Positions 35,801-48,856 of a stretch of 64,000 nt of DNA are shown here, piece after piece; position 1 is the first letter of the stretch; every line of letters starts with the position of its first letter. The notes beneath the pieces are model-generated. The model worked only from the letters and a program-made list of their open reading frames with translations, was not told the DNA's origin and ran no database searches. This stretch comes from Phallusia mammillata. Its lineage: Eukaryota > Chordata > Ascidiacea > Phlebobranchia > Ascidiidae. The stretch lies in contig QLIY01000018.1 of the NCBI GenBank assembly GCA_003260075.1, positions 186,001-250,000 on the forward strand, given 5' to 3'. A program made the translations under genes and the position numbers.

Positions 35801-37339
35801 ATTTAACTTTGTGTGCCACCAAAAGTTTGCAAGCGAGCTATGCGCTTAATGACATGTCATACACGATACATAAATGCCAAAGCTAGAACTTTATTGGAAC
35901 ACTATATACAGATCTGTTCAGATCTATAAGTTTAATTGTGAAAGCATGTCGACTTTTACGTCTATTAGGGCTGTTATTTTCATCATTAAACTTAGAACTC
36001 TATTATTGTCAGAAGCCTATTTATTTGTTACCAAAATCAGTCTCAACCATTACGCAAAAGTTATACATTGATTTCCTCGCCCAACTTTTTGTGTTTAAGC
36101 TTTCAAGGTTCAAGTTCAGTCAGTTTAAATTAAAAAAACACAGATTTTTATGATAAAGGTTCACGTATACTTTTGCAGTATACCTTTGGCGTTTTGATTT
36201 TCGCGAGATATCAAACACAGGGGATGTGACTTGTGCACTCGATAAGCGACTGTATCTTCGGAAGAGAGGTGAATCCGCTTCACCACCAAAGGAAGACCTA
36301 CTTCGTCTAAACATGTGCAACATCGGGATTAAAGGACACGATTTTAGTTTTGGGGCAGTTTGAAAGATTGTGTCGTACCTTATAAGGCTGAAAAAGTTTT
36401 ATGCTTTAAATTTGTTCGTAAAACATTCGGTTTCGGCAAACTGAATATTCGGTTCATCCCGGGGGGGGGGGTTAGGTTCACGTATACTTTTGCAGTTATA
36501 CCTTCGGTGTTTTGATTTTCGCGAGACACCAAACAGAGGGGATGTGACTTGTGCACTCGATAAGCGACTGTATCTTCGGAAGAGAGGTGAATCCGCTTCA
36601 CCACCAAAGGAAGACCTACTTCGTCTAAACATGTGCAACATCGGGATTAAAGGACACGATTTTAGTTTTGGGGCAGTTTGAAAGATTGTGTCGTACCTTA
36701 TAAGGCTGAAAAAGTTTTATGCTTTAAATTTGTTCGTAAAACATTCGGTTTCGGCAAACTGAATATTCGGTTCATCCCCAGTTTGTAGCCAATTTGTCCC
36801 AGTACAGACGGTTTATTGCATAACCAACTTACCAAGCTTTTATGCAATTAAGCCGGCGGTTTTCAAGTGATAGGTTTTACAATTCTTATGAAATTATTTC
36901 TTGTGCAATTCGAATCCGGATTATGCGATTATCCGGATTTGAATTACATAGACAATTTAACACTTTTTGAAACCACAGAAAATGTACAGAAAAAAAGTCA
37001 TGCCGTTTCCAGAAAAATCGGCTTAACGGCAAAAATGATGCAAAATAAAAAAGTAAGCTATATCTTAGATGTAGAGAGTGTTTAAGTTATGTTTTTTGAC
37101 ATGCCTGGAAAATGACTTTCGTGTCGGAGTTTTAATCGTCGTAGAATCAGTTATATCCTCGGGAAAAATAATTTTGCTCGATTTATTTAGAAGCGTTTCA
37201 GAAACTTTTGAAGATCTGAAATCAAACACGTGTAAGATTAGTCTGTTTAAAAGACTTCTATATTGAAATTTGCGTCAGTAAGAAAATTTCCATACAAATT
37301 AATTTAAAAACGTATGTAAAAGGTACCTGAAACTACTGT

Positions 37340-37388
<49 letters not shown>

Positions 37389-40300
37389 TGCTTGTATATT
37401 TTATTGCATGAGAAAAACGTTCTCCGATTTTTGGAGTTTATACGAACTCGGTTTACATAGTTTGCAACCTGTTCGTTCTGTTTAATAGTTTTTTGTAGTT
37501 GTAGCAAAAAGTTTATGAGTTAGGTTTAGTATCTGTATGTACCTTTATTCGCTATGTTATAAACGCCAAAACAACATCTAAATTTTAGCATTCTTACTTT
37601 TTTCGAAACGGTGTTTCAGATGGTTTATGCTGGACCTCTTTGTCTTTATGATATGACATCGCAAATAATGCTGCGTGTGACAGTGGGACTTTGCTACTGC
37701 GTGAGTTCAGTGTAGCTGATAGAGGCTTTGCTTTTAACACTGGAAGTCAAGAAAAACATTTTTTCAGCCATGGGGGGGGGGACTACCGTGTGAGTTCAGT
37801 GTAGCTGATAGCGGCTTTGCTTTTAACACTGGAAGTCAAGAAAAACATTTTTTCAGCCATAGCAGGTATTATTGAAAAAGCCAATGCGAAAATCTTGACA
37901 TATATTTATCGAGTAATTGAAGTTTCTTTACGAAAAGGAAAGCTAAAACATTTCCATTTTAAGCAGAAATCACAAACATATTGCCACATTGCATATTATT
38001 CACATAAACAAATTTACAAAGAATGCTAATATTTTTCAACAAACAATGTAACATTTTTTGTACCGAAAACATAGAAAAACTTTACATTAAATAAAATATA
38101 TCATACAGATAGAAAGTAATACCTTCTTTTCTCATCTGTTTGTTTCTTTCAAAAGCCTTGTTACTAGAGCAAGCGATTTCCCTTTCCACTTCAGGAAGGA
38201 TATTCAAATGTCCCTGAATAACGTGTTTCAATGTTTCGTTGTGTGATTTTGCTGTATCGTCTCGTTCAATCTTCAAGCAAACGGTTAAGATGAACATAAA
38301 ATAAATTCATAACTCGGATCAGCTCTGAAGAGGTCATACAGACCAGCGATCACGGCTGATTCGGTATAACGTCTTCAATAGGCTTGGCGTGATGTGATTT
38401 AAACTGGTGATGCACCGAACCCGCCTTAAAAGGTTCGGGCCGAAACCGAATATTCGGCCGAATCAGGCCGAACCTAAAATCCTGTTCTTATGGATGTTTT
38501 CAACTGAAGTTTGTGTCGTTGATGCAAGTGAAGTGAAATATGACAAATCAAAATCTCTTCCACAATGCGGAAGCTTTACTAAATTTGTAATATTTTGCAG
38601 ACAACGTGGCTCTTATTTTATAGATACAACAATTAGTTGCTTTATGACGTTTCGTATTGGTGAAAATGATAGTTTGGGCATTAATTTCATGCAATAAAAA
38701 AGTTCGGTTTTGGCCGAATTTTCAAAAAAGTTCGGGCCGAAACCGAAACATCGGAAAACAGCGTATTCGGCCGAAATGTTTCGGCCAACCGAAACTTCGG
38801 TGCATTACTGATTTAAACAAACAGGTTTTAAATTATGTTTTTCAGCGATTAAAAAATCAATAAAATTATGTTTTAGCGACTTGATATATCAATAAAACTT
38901 GCGTATCTTTACTAATAAAGGTTGCATATTTGCAATGTTAAAACAGTCAGTTCCTGTCAATGTTGGTATTCTGTGTCTTAATAAAGTCTGAGTGAAGCAG
39001 GTAAATCGTGGCAATGCAACAAACCTGTGCATGACCAGCCCGTTCAAGACAAATTTTGAGACATAAAAAGTGTTTCACTATTAGTGGTACTAAAAAAAAT
39101 TAAATAAGTAATGACCGATAAACACGGAAGTTTTTTTTTTTCTTGACCATAGAACTTACCATCAAATTGGAGTGCTTGTTTTGTTGGTATGCACGAATCG
39201 CTTCTGTGTAGCGCGAATTCTTTAGGTGGTATAACACTAGAAGGTTCTGTGAGTTGGGAATGTTTCCGCTTTCAAAGTATCTTGCAAGTAATGACTAAAA
39301 ACAAAAACAAAAAACGATTTTACAACAAACCTTAAATGGCACTTTGTTTACAAACAATACACCTTGAAAAAAGACATTGTTTAAAACGCATTTTAGAGTT
39401 TTGAAATATATATATTTGGATATTGTTTCAGGACAGTAATTTTAGCGGATTATAGTTAACATTTGATAAAAACTTTAGCGTTTTTAAACAAACAATAACA
39501 AAACTTACATAATTTTTTATATACTCAGTTTATAAGGAAAAACAGACAATTCAAAACAACAAAACGTTTCTATCTGCATAGAACAGAATTATTAGATTAA
39601 ATGGAAGGATTATTAACTTACATCTTCTGATAACGACACGGGCAATGAAAGTATACTGTTAAGAAGCTTATTCTTGTAGCAGCACGAAAATAAATGGAAG
39701 TAAATCATTTCCAAGTTGCAAGGGTCAGTGTTGGTTTGTGCGATCTTCAATGCATGCTGTGGTAATCTAATGGAAAAAGCATAAAATAAAAGCAATGAAT
39801 TTCTTTTCTCTTGAAATTCTTTAAGATAAAAATTGGCTAACACATAGCCTACAATGCTTAACACAGACATTACGTTCGACATATACTTACAGGGTCACAA
39901 AGTTATTTTTTTATTTTTTTTAACAAATACTGAAACATTCCTAAATAAATTCTAATCGTGAATATAGAAAAAGTTCAACTGTATGTTTTTATTTATTTTA
40001 TTTTTTACAGTTTTACGTTTATCGCCTAAGCACACGCTACACAGTTTGCAAATACTGACTTATTTTGGGTGTAGATTTCAATTTTGAGTTTTACATCCTC
40101 CACCGATTGACTACCGGGCTGTTTGTTGAGTAAATACTTGAGTGCGAGTTCGCAGTGCCCTTGCGACATGTAAGCCGAGAGAATCTGTCGGTGTTGCCAT
40201 GGCAATTGAGGCGTTTCCGTACCAGCATCCGAAAACAATGTTAGCGATTCCTGCAATAAATTTTTCAAAAAAACAAACAAACCTTTTAGGCCAAGTAACC

Positions 40301-43284
40301 AAGCTTTCCCACATTTGGCAAGAAATTAGCCAGATTTTTCTAGTGGTGGAATTCGAACCAACGTCAAAAGCCTAGACAAGTTTGTTAAGCGATTAACCGA
40401 GTTTTTCTGCACTACGTTTAAGAACGAAATAACTCAATCGTAAATAAAGCTGACCATAACCCCACATTTAACAACATAATGGATAAACGGCAATCGGTGG
40501 AGAGTTTTCAGTGTTTTTTTTTAGCAACTTATTAACAATTTATAAACCAGTGAGAAAACGATAATCCTATAACGAATGTGTTATTTCAGCAAAATGCCTA
40601 AAATGTTTAAATAAAACTTGCTACAGACTAGACACTAGAGCGCGAGTCCCGGAAATACTACAGTCGTGGGTTCGAATCCAACAGCGGGCTAGATTTTTCC
40701 AGTTTGTGTCGTGTCATATGGGAATGCTTGATAGATCGGCTTGAATGGGGATGGCGTACTATGATTTATTACCTACTTTATTAACATTTTTTAGCGATTA
40801 CACAAACCTGCTAAAGATTATATACATTTTATCAATCACTGGTAACATCTCCTGTAGCCTACCTCGAATTCTTTGTGGTCCAGCAACCAGAAAGCTTTGA
40901 TGAGGTTTGTAACTGAATTTGAGAGTTGAAATGTGATTGGAAAGAACGAAACCATGTCGCGGTGGTAAGCTCTCGATTGTCTGTATGAGTCGATATCTAT
41001 GTTATCTAATTCGTCCTGAAAAACACAATATTCGAAATTCTGGTTTCAGAAATGAGAAGTCATGAGGTGTATGTGATCTGTTTAGAGTTTGTCGTGACTT
41101 TGTCCACCGATGTTAAAGCACCTGGGCTATGGGATTCTTAAACTAAAGTTCGACAATGCTGTAACAGTAATTTAACGAAAGTTTTTTGCTTTTGATATTA
41201 TGAGTCTAAAATGCAGAAGAAACGAGGTTTCTGAAAATTACAAAAACACTGATAAAAAAAGTAAAATTGGAGGTTTTAATTTTTGTTTTGTCGACTTTAC
41301 ATTAATTAAAACTGAAAAAAAAATATATTTTAAACATGAGATGCAGAACTACTGAAGAATAAGAGTAAAACCTACCTCAGACATTTCACCCATAGTAAGA
41401 ACGTCCAATAGAAAATATGTAACAATCATATTTTTCACTTCTATGTCAACACTATCCAGGTAGTACATGTCAAGAAGAGCCTGTGAATATGTTCAAAACT
41501 TGCAATTTAAAAACAAAATTTTAACACTTATTTGTCAATGTCATTAATTGAAAATGGTTTATTCTTGTCAAATTTGCAATCATTTGCTGCTATTTTACAA
41601 CTTATTCGAACTGGTCAAATCAGATAAAAATGAACTGGTCAAATCAGATAAAAATGAACTGGTCAAATCAGATAAAAAAATAGAAAAAAATTTGTGTTTA
41701 GGTTTCAATGCTAGTCGCAGCGACACAAGGTTGCTTTTGAATTGTTGTGTGATTTTGCACCGATGGCGGACCAAACAACAATACATGTGCAAGTTGTGTA
41801 TTACGATCTGCGGCTTTTTTACCATAATGCTGGGAGGTGGGTAAAGATCAGATTTGGTGTCGCTCATTTTCTTCCAGTTATCTTTGAGTGCTGCACCCGC
41901 GTCGTTCACAATTCCGTCGATTATAAGCATCGTTCCGTTCCCGTATCTACAAAAAAGGGGCAAAAACAGTTAGACGCAAATCAGTTAAGCAGTCATACCA
42001 GAAGATGGATATTTCAGTTTTTTTACATATTAACAAAATTCCGAATGATATACTGTTACGTTATAATGAGTGTAATACAATATTAAGTCGAGCAGCCAAA
42101 ATTGACCAGAGACTCGTGGTATAAACAAGACATTTTTAAAGTGTGCCAAGTAAATTTTGCTCGAGATACAAATGATTTGTAACGTGGTAAGGCTTTAACT
42201 AATGTTAATCCGGATCTGGACTATTTTGGGGTCTAAACAGGTCCGGATTAACCGAGGTTTACTGAAAATCCATAACTGGACATAAATCTTGAACCAATTA
42301 CATTCTTCTAAAGTATTCGGTCACACTTTGAAAAATTAAAAATAAGTATTATATATTTACTTTTTTGTGGCGTTCAGTTCCCGCCTTCGTCGGGGGGGGG
42401 GTATTCGGTCACACTTTGAAAAATTAAAAACAAGTATTATATATTTACTTTTTTGTGGCGTTCAGTTCCCGCCTTCGTCTTTCAAATATAGTCTGTAGCA
42501 TCTTCTGGTCGTAAACATAATGAAACTCCAAATGTTCCGGCAATTCCGGACAAATATGACCCTCCAGTTGTTCGGGAAGCAGACGAGCCTCGATAAACCA
42601 CCGCAACACCTAAAAAATATAAAATTAATGAGACAGCACTGAACTTAACAGAATAGGTATTTTAGTCAACCCACAAAACCGACGGGTTAGTTAGATCCAA
42701 AATTACTGCGCACGCCCCTACTAAATTACAAACGCAAGTGAAGATTTGTGGGACAGGTATAAGTTATCAATATCACAGTTGTAAATAAAATCGTTTTTTT
42801 TTTTCAGGCGGTATAGGGCGAAGTCAGACCGGTTTAGGGCTAAGCCCGAATATTAAGTCAAATCAAAACCCCAAACCCGGCAAGACTTCACAACTTTGAT
42901 TTAGACACAGACTTAGTCTCATTTTTGAGGAAAACTGCTCACACCATCCCTCACCACTTGCCACCATTTTGCTAAGTTTCGAAAGGTGGCACAAAGAGCA
43001 CATGTCTAAAAATACTGACGAGTAGGGCCATTAGGGTTGGGGTAAGGTATTTTAAAAACTTCAAAACTTAGTTCCAAATGTAAAAAATTTAAAATCTTAT
43101 TTCCAAACCCTACCCTCCTTAGGGGGGGGGGCGTCTAAAAATACTGACGGGTAGGGCCATTAGGGTTGGGGTAAGGTATTTTAATAATTAATTTAATAAC
43201 TTAATAATTAATTTAAAAACTTAGTTCCAAATGTAAAATTTTTAAAATCTTAGTTCCAAACCCTACCCTACTTAAGCTGCTAAA

Positions 43285-43340
<56 letters not shown>

Positions 43341-46300
43341 CTATTGCGCCACCTATCAAATTTTTGCTGAATGTGGGTATGCCGTGCCCGTGAGGTATGG
43401 CGTTAGGAGCTCTACACATTTTAGACCGCTTTATAGTTTCACCTTGATGTAACCAAGAATAAGTTGAACCACGTTTTGTTTCATCTCGATCTCAGCAACA
43501 CTTTCCTCACTGGAAACATTGGCTTCTCGTAAAAGTGCCTGCAAAAAAAAACAATCTAAGTAAGTCATAGAAAAGATCCAGTTTACAACCCTGTATTCTA
43601 CCTTAAATATGTGCAAAAGATCCTCCAGGTGACGCTGGTACTTGCACAGATCGTTGTGAACTGTAGGATCCAAGGTGAAAGTGGAACAATCGAAAATAGG
43701 AACACCTGTGTTGATATATGTATAACTCATGTGTTCGTTTTTTTTGAAGATATCGGTGTTAGCTCAACACCATTTAATTTTCAGAGACAGACAAACAACA
43801 CCCCACAAGGAACTTGTATATCTCCTAATAAACCAGCGTCTTAACGAAAAAAAAACAAAAAAAACAGAAAACCTGGCCCTATTGGAGTAGCCAGGCCATG
43901 GTCTCAACAAGTTCAAAAAACCTGTTTCACACCCAACTTGTACATATTCACAAAAAACATTTGGTCGACTCGCATTCTTAATTTGTGTTCTAGCTACACA
44001 ATTGCATGCACTGAAAACAATTTCTGTTTAAAGCACGTTTCGTAAAATATTTTCTGGCCTAAAACGGTTGGGAGCGTAAATAAAAGTGAACCTGGTTCAT
44101 AGAGCTAAAGTCGGAGTTTGAAACAATTACAGAGACAGGGCAAACCAAAAGAACACAAAACCGGTCACGTCATTTAAGACCGGGTACCATAATTGGCGAT
44201 GCTCGGCACAGGCGGACTCGCTCGGTTTGGTTTATCTCAATAACCAAGAACTGGCATTCAATTATAATACAGTAAACGGGTGGCACTAAATACCGCATGT
44301 GATTCCTCTTAAAATACACCATGTTATGTGAAATGTAAGAATTCCAGCCCCATTAGGGGTAAAATAGACCAGATTCTAGATTGATTTTAATTTCAAACCT
44401 TCACCCAACCCTAATAGCTCTAACCGTCAGCGGTTTCAAAAGTCCGCAAAATTATTTTTGGTAAAAGCATATTTTCCTTCACAGATTCCTGCCGTGTGAT
44501 AACATGCGGTCCCATGCGGTCACATGCGGCCACATGCGGCCACATGCGGTCACATGCGGTATTTAGTACCACCGCAGTAAACCTCGATTAATCCGAACCC
44601 GTTTAAACCAAAAAAAAATTCCGAATTGGGCAAAGATCCGAATTAACGAATGCCGTTTGGTTAAATCATTTGTAACTTTGGATTTGTAACGTTCAAGTTT
44701 TGTCGGAATAATGCGAAGATGCGGATTAACCGAGGAACACTGTATGTACCCCATAACACGTTTACGTTACATGTCTACAAACCCTATAGTTTAACTAGGT
44801 TCAACTGCACGTACATAGGGTATCGAATGAATCCTTGATTATAGCAACCGTCTTCCACGCCCACTCCATCACGAAACGAGAAGTACAGCCCGATGACGCG
44901 AATTCGCCCGTTGCCAGGTCAACGATGACACGTGACATAAAGCCGAAGAGATTGTGATCCAGAGCTGAAAAATGAACGAGTGTTTTAAAACACAAAATAT
45001 ACGGATTAGTGTTTTTAAAAAATTAAAGTTTTTAATGAAAGTGCGTAATTTGAGTTGGGTTTATTTATTATTTCAACTTTTCTGAGTAGTCTTTTTGTTG
45101 GGGCAACGTTTCAAGCAAAATTTTGCTTTAACAAACATGTGATATTGTTACTCTTTACATATTTGAAAATATTAAAGAAGTAGATTTTAAAAAAATTAAG
45201 CATAAAAACAAGGTTTATTCTTCAAATATTCACATTTCTATTATTTCTACACCCTTTACACAAAGGCAGACATTTTCCCAATCATGCAAGTACATTAAAA
45301 CAAATTCCATTGTTACATAGGTCATACTTTTAACAAACACACTAAACATATATTTAGCTGGAAGTTTTTTGGGGCTTTTAACAACACTTAACCTAAAAAA
45401 ATGTGAGACCTGCTGTAAGAATTTTCTCTCTTTTCCTTTGCAAGGTGAGTGAGCTTAGACCGATATCTTCTATCAGTCCAACTTCAACCATTTGCTCTAA
45501 GATGTCGGAAGGTTCAACCAGACAAGCAGACCTTTCTTCCATTAGGAACAGAATAACCTGAACACGAAAGTATGTACCTCCAAGTCAATGAAAACATTTT
45601 TGCAGCAGAAAAAGTGCTAAATCAAGTATTCCAGCGCCCGATCTAATTTTGGTCATTTTTTGATACTCAAGAGAGTGTGTTAATAACCACAATTTAAAAT
45701 ATTTTTGAAGTTATGATTTCAACCTAATCAAAAATGTTTTTCTATGGTGCGTTCCGTAGCACAAACGTATCTTTGAATGAATAACATTGAAACATTTTAA
45801 GTCTTAAAAACTAACAAAAAGCGACCGATCGATTGTTATGTCATATACGTGCGCGTAATGATAGCCTGAGCATGCATAAACATATGACTCTTGTCAAGCC
45901 AAAAACGACTTTCACATTTGGTCTATTCTAGGGTTGCCATATTTTATGATGCACAATCCCTGACAAACTTAATCTCAGTTGCGTTAACCCAGTGGTTCTC
46001 AAACTTTTTCGTTATTTTCTATAAACGATCTCTTTGCCATTATTTCGAGGGCTTGTGGTCCTTAAGCCTGAATGTTTTTTTTCAGAAAAAGGAAAATTGA
46101 TTGCAGGATTTTAGCTAGTTATGTAGGGGGGGGGGTCATTATTCCGAGGGCTTGCGGTCCTTAAGCCTGAATGTGATTTTCAGAAAAAGGAAAATTGATT
46201 TTAGCTAGTTATGTAAAATTTTTCATAACAATGATCCAAATCTGACATTACAGACAAGACAAAAACACTACCATTGTGCGCGAACAATAGTTGCACAAAC

Positions 46301-48818
46301 TGACGCTAAATTAAAATATAGAATTACTTCCAGCTTTTTGCGGTTCCCGCAAAAATGCCTCACGGAGCCCTAAAGGACCGCGGACCCCAGTTTGAGAACC
46401 GTTGGGTTAACTTTTTTTGCGATACAATTACTTCTATTGCGGAATAAATTTAGAATATTCGGAAGTCACACGGACAGCGACACGAGAAAACGTTAGATAC
46501 GATACTCTGATCCTTGTTAATTAACTTTCTTAGTTAAGTTTATTAGGCTAAGCTTACTACTCTCACTATCCTTAAAACAATAAGCACATATATCAAGGGT
46601 CGCCAACCTTTGCCACTCTAAAAACTATTCGGACCAATTTCAAATTGTCACAGAAAAAACAAACACTGGTATGCACGAATCGCTTCTGTNAACACTGGGA
46701 GCCGCCCTTTTAAAATTAGAAATAAAATGTCACTGTAAAAACGTTTTTATATCTCACGACATTCGACTTTTTGTTGTTAGTTAATTCCTTGCATATTAGG
46801 TACACAGTTAAAGCAAATGAAACTTCCCACGTTCCCACGTAGCATCGATTAATTTCATAGTATACCTATATTTTTTCTTAAATTCCTGACTATTTTAACA
46901 CATTTTAACATTTCTCCCTGACGCAGATTTAAACACTAAATTCCCTGACATGTCAGGAAAAATCCTGACGTGTGGCAACCCTAGTCTATTCTTAATGAGA
47001 AACGTATGTTTACCTGCCGTTGTATTCCGTGCATTTGCAGAGAGATGGTTTCATCTTTTGTGAGAACGTATGTTACCACACTAAACGCTGAAGGCCTTAA
47101 AAATTGCTCAGGCATAGGTTGTACCTTGGTCTTGAAATGTCGCAGGCTATTTTCTGGTGTATAAAAAGCCTGAAAAATGGTAATTTAAAATTAGGGCAAA
47201 TCAAGATTTTTTTGCTTTTGTTTTACGGAAAGGGGATGATTCACAGCTGTTTTCACTTTGTGTAAAGTTTGAAAAATTTTAGTCTGCATGAACCATACTA
47301 CACCCAGTGGTGGCATTCAGTCGGTTCGCACCAGTTCTATAGAACCATCTCACGAAATTGTATGAGATCCGCGACCGGGTCAACATTGCTGGTTACTGTC
47401 AATGGACTTTTTGTAACAGAACCCCAGCTGAAAAATATGACTTTTGTGATAGAACCGGCTGACAAAAAATCTGAATCCCACCACTGACTCCACACCTTAT
47501 CTTTACTTAGGGCATTGTATTTTCAGTGCATTTGTATTACATGGCATACCAGGTTTGAGCATTACTTGAGTATTGAGCATTACATACAAGTGGTTAGCAA
47601 TCGTTTTAGGTATTTTATACACAGGACCCAATACATATTATATTCCACTTGACGTCCGAACCTGTTACATAGCACCCTACAGTTTCACTTTATTGGGTAA
47701 CATAAAGCAGCAAGTATAAGTAGGAGACTGTGACTTGAAATGGAGAAATGCTACACAAACAACAGAAAATAACTTATAACCCCAATTATAATTTATATAT
47801 CGAAGGATTGGCATGAAAAAACAAAGGTTTTCAGCAGTCTTGCTCAAATGCTTTGCTGGGCCTATATAAAACATGGACCCCAGAACTACTGATTAAACAG
47901 ATTTTCCAACAAAAGGCAATCAAGCAAAAAGAGAACACACTTACCAACAAGTTGGTTGAAGCTTTTTGTGTTAAAACTGAATCCATTTCCCAAATGGCAA
48001 TGTACGTTAAGTCTTCTCCAAAACCCCTATATCATACAAAAAATCAATTGGACACATTTGCATAAAATTGGTTATGATCCTGAACAGTGCATCAATTGTC
48101 ATATCAATTAAAGTGCAACTTGGCAAATGGCATATTACTATTTTTGCAGCAACTTGGCAAATGTATTGCCTTTTTAATTGGGACAAAACAAATTTACTCA
48201 TAAAAAGTGCAAACTGTAAAAACTGCCTTGTTACATAAAATCAGGCCTGGGAGGCATAGTATGCCTCAAGACAACATTTTCAGGTAACAAGCTGCAGAAA
48301 AATACCAGCATAATCCAAATATTTAAAGTACATAATAACGCACTTTAACTTGATTCACACAACAAGTACAGAAGTCATGAAATAGGCATTACGAAAATAC
48401 CTGTAACAAGTTGGCATGTGCGCATTGTACCAACTGTTGATGTCAAAAACAAGGACCTGAGTGCTTCTGCTTATATCACTGTAACTTTGCCACCCAATAA
48501 TGAAGAGACTAGTAAATGGGGTTGAACAATATTCACTCTCATCTTCGTTAAACTGATGAGGGGGCGGGTAGGATTCTGAATGTTACAAAATATATTTACA
48601 AGAAGCTACATACCAAAATATAAAGAGTTTAATAAAGGTTGTTTAGTGTACAATGTTTAGGTAGGTTAAAGCAAAATGTTCTCATGTAAAAATATCCACA
48701 ATTTAAAACATATACTTATGGAATATTGAAATAACAAAAAAATCTGTTTAAACAAAAAAATACTGAAATGATACAGACTAGTGATGCACCGAACCCGCCT
48801 ACAAAGGTTCGGGCCGAA

Positions 48819-48856
<38 letters not shown>

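Noticed and set aside
36490-36681. Second copy of ELYS exon 25 as a duplicated exon
   Set aside because: Repeated segment across the G run 36461-36471 including flanking intron; artefact is more likely.
40318-40700. tRNA genes
   Set aside because: Only B-box-like halves; acceptor and T stems do not pair properly.
41548-41844. ORF with ELVKSDKN repeats
   Set aside because: Three 24-bp tandem repeats in an ELYS intron; no splice sites.
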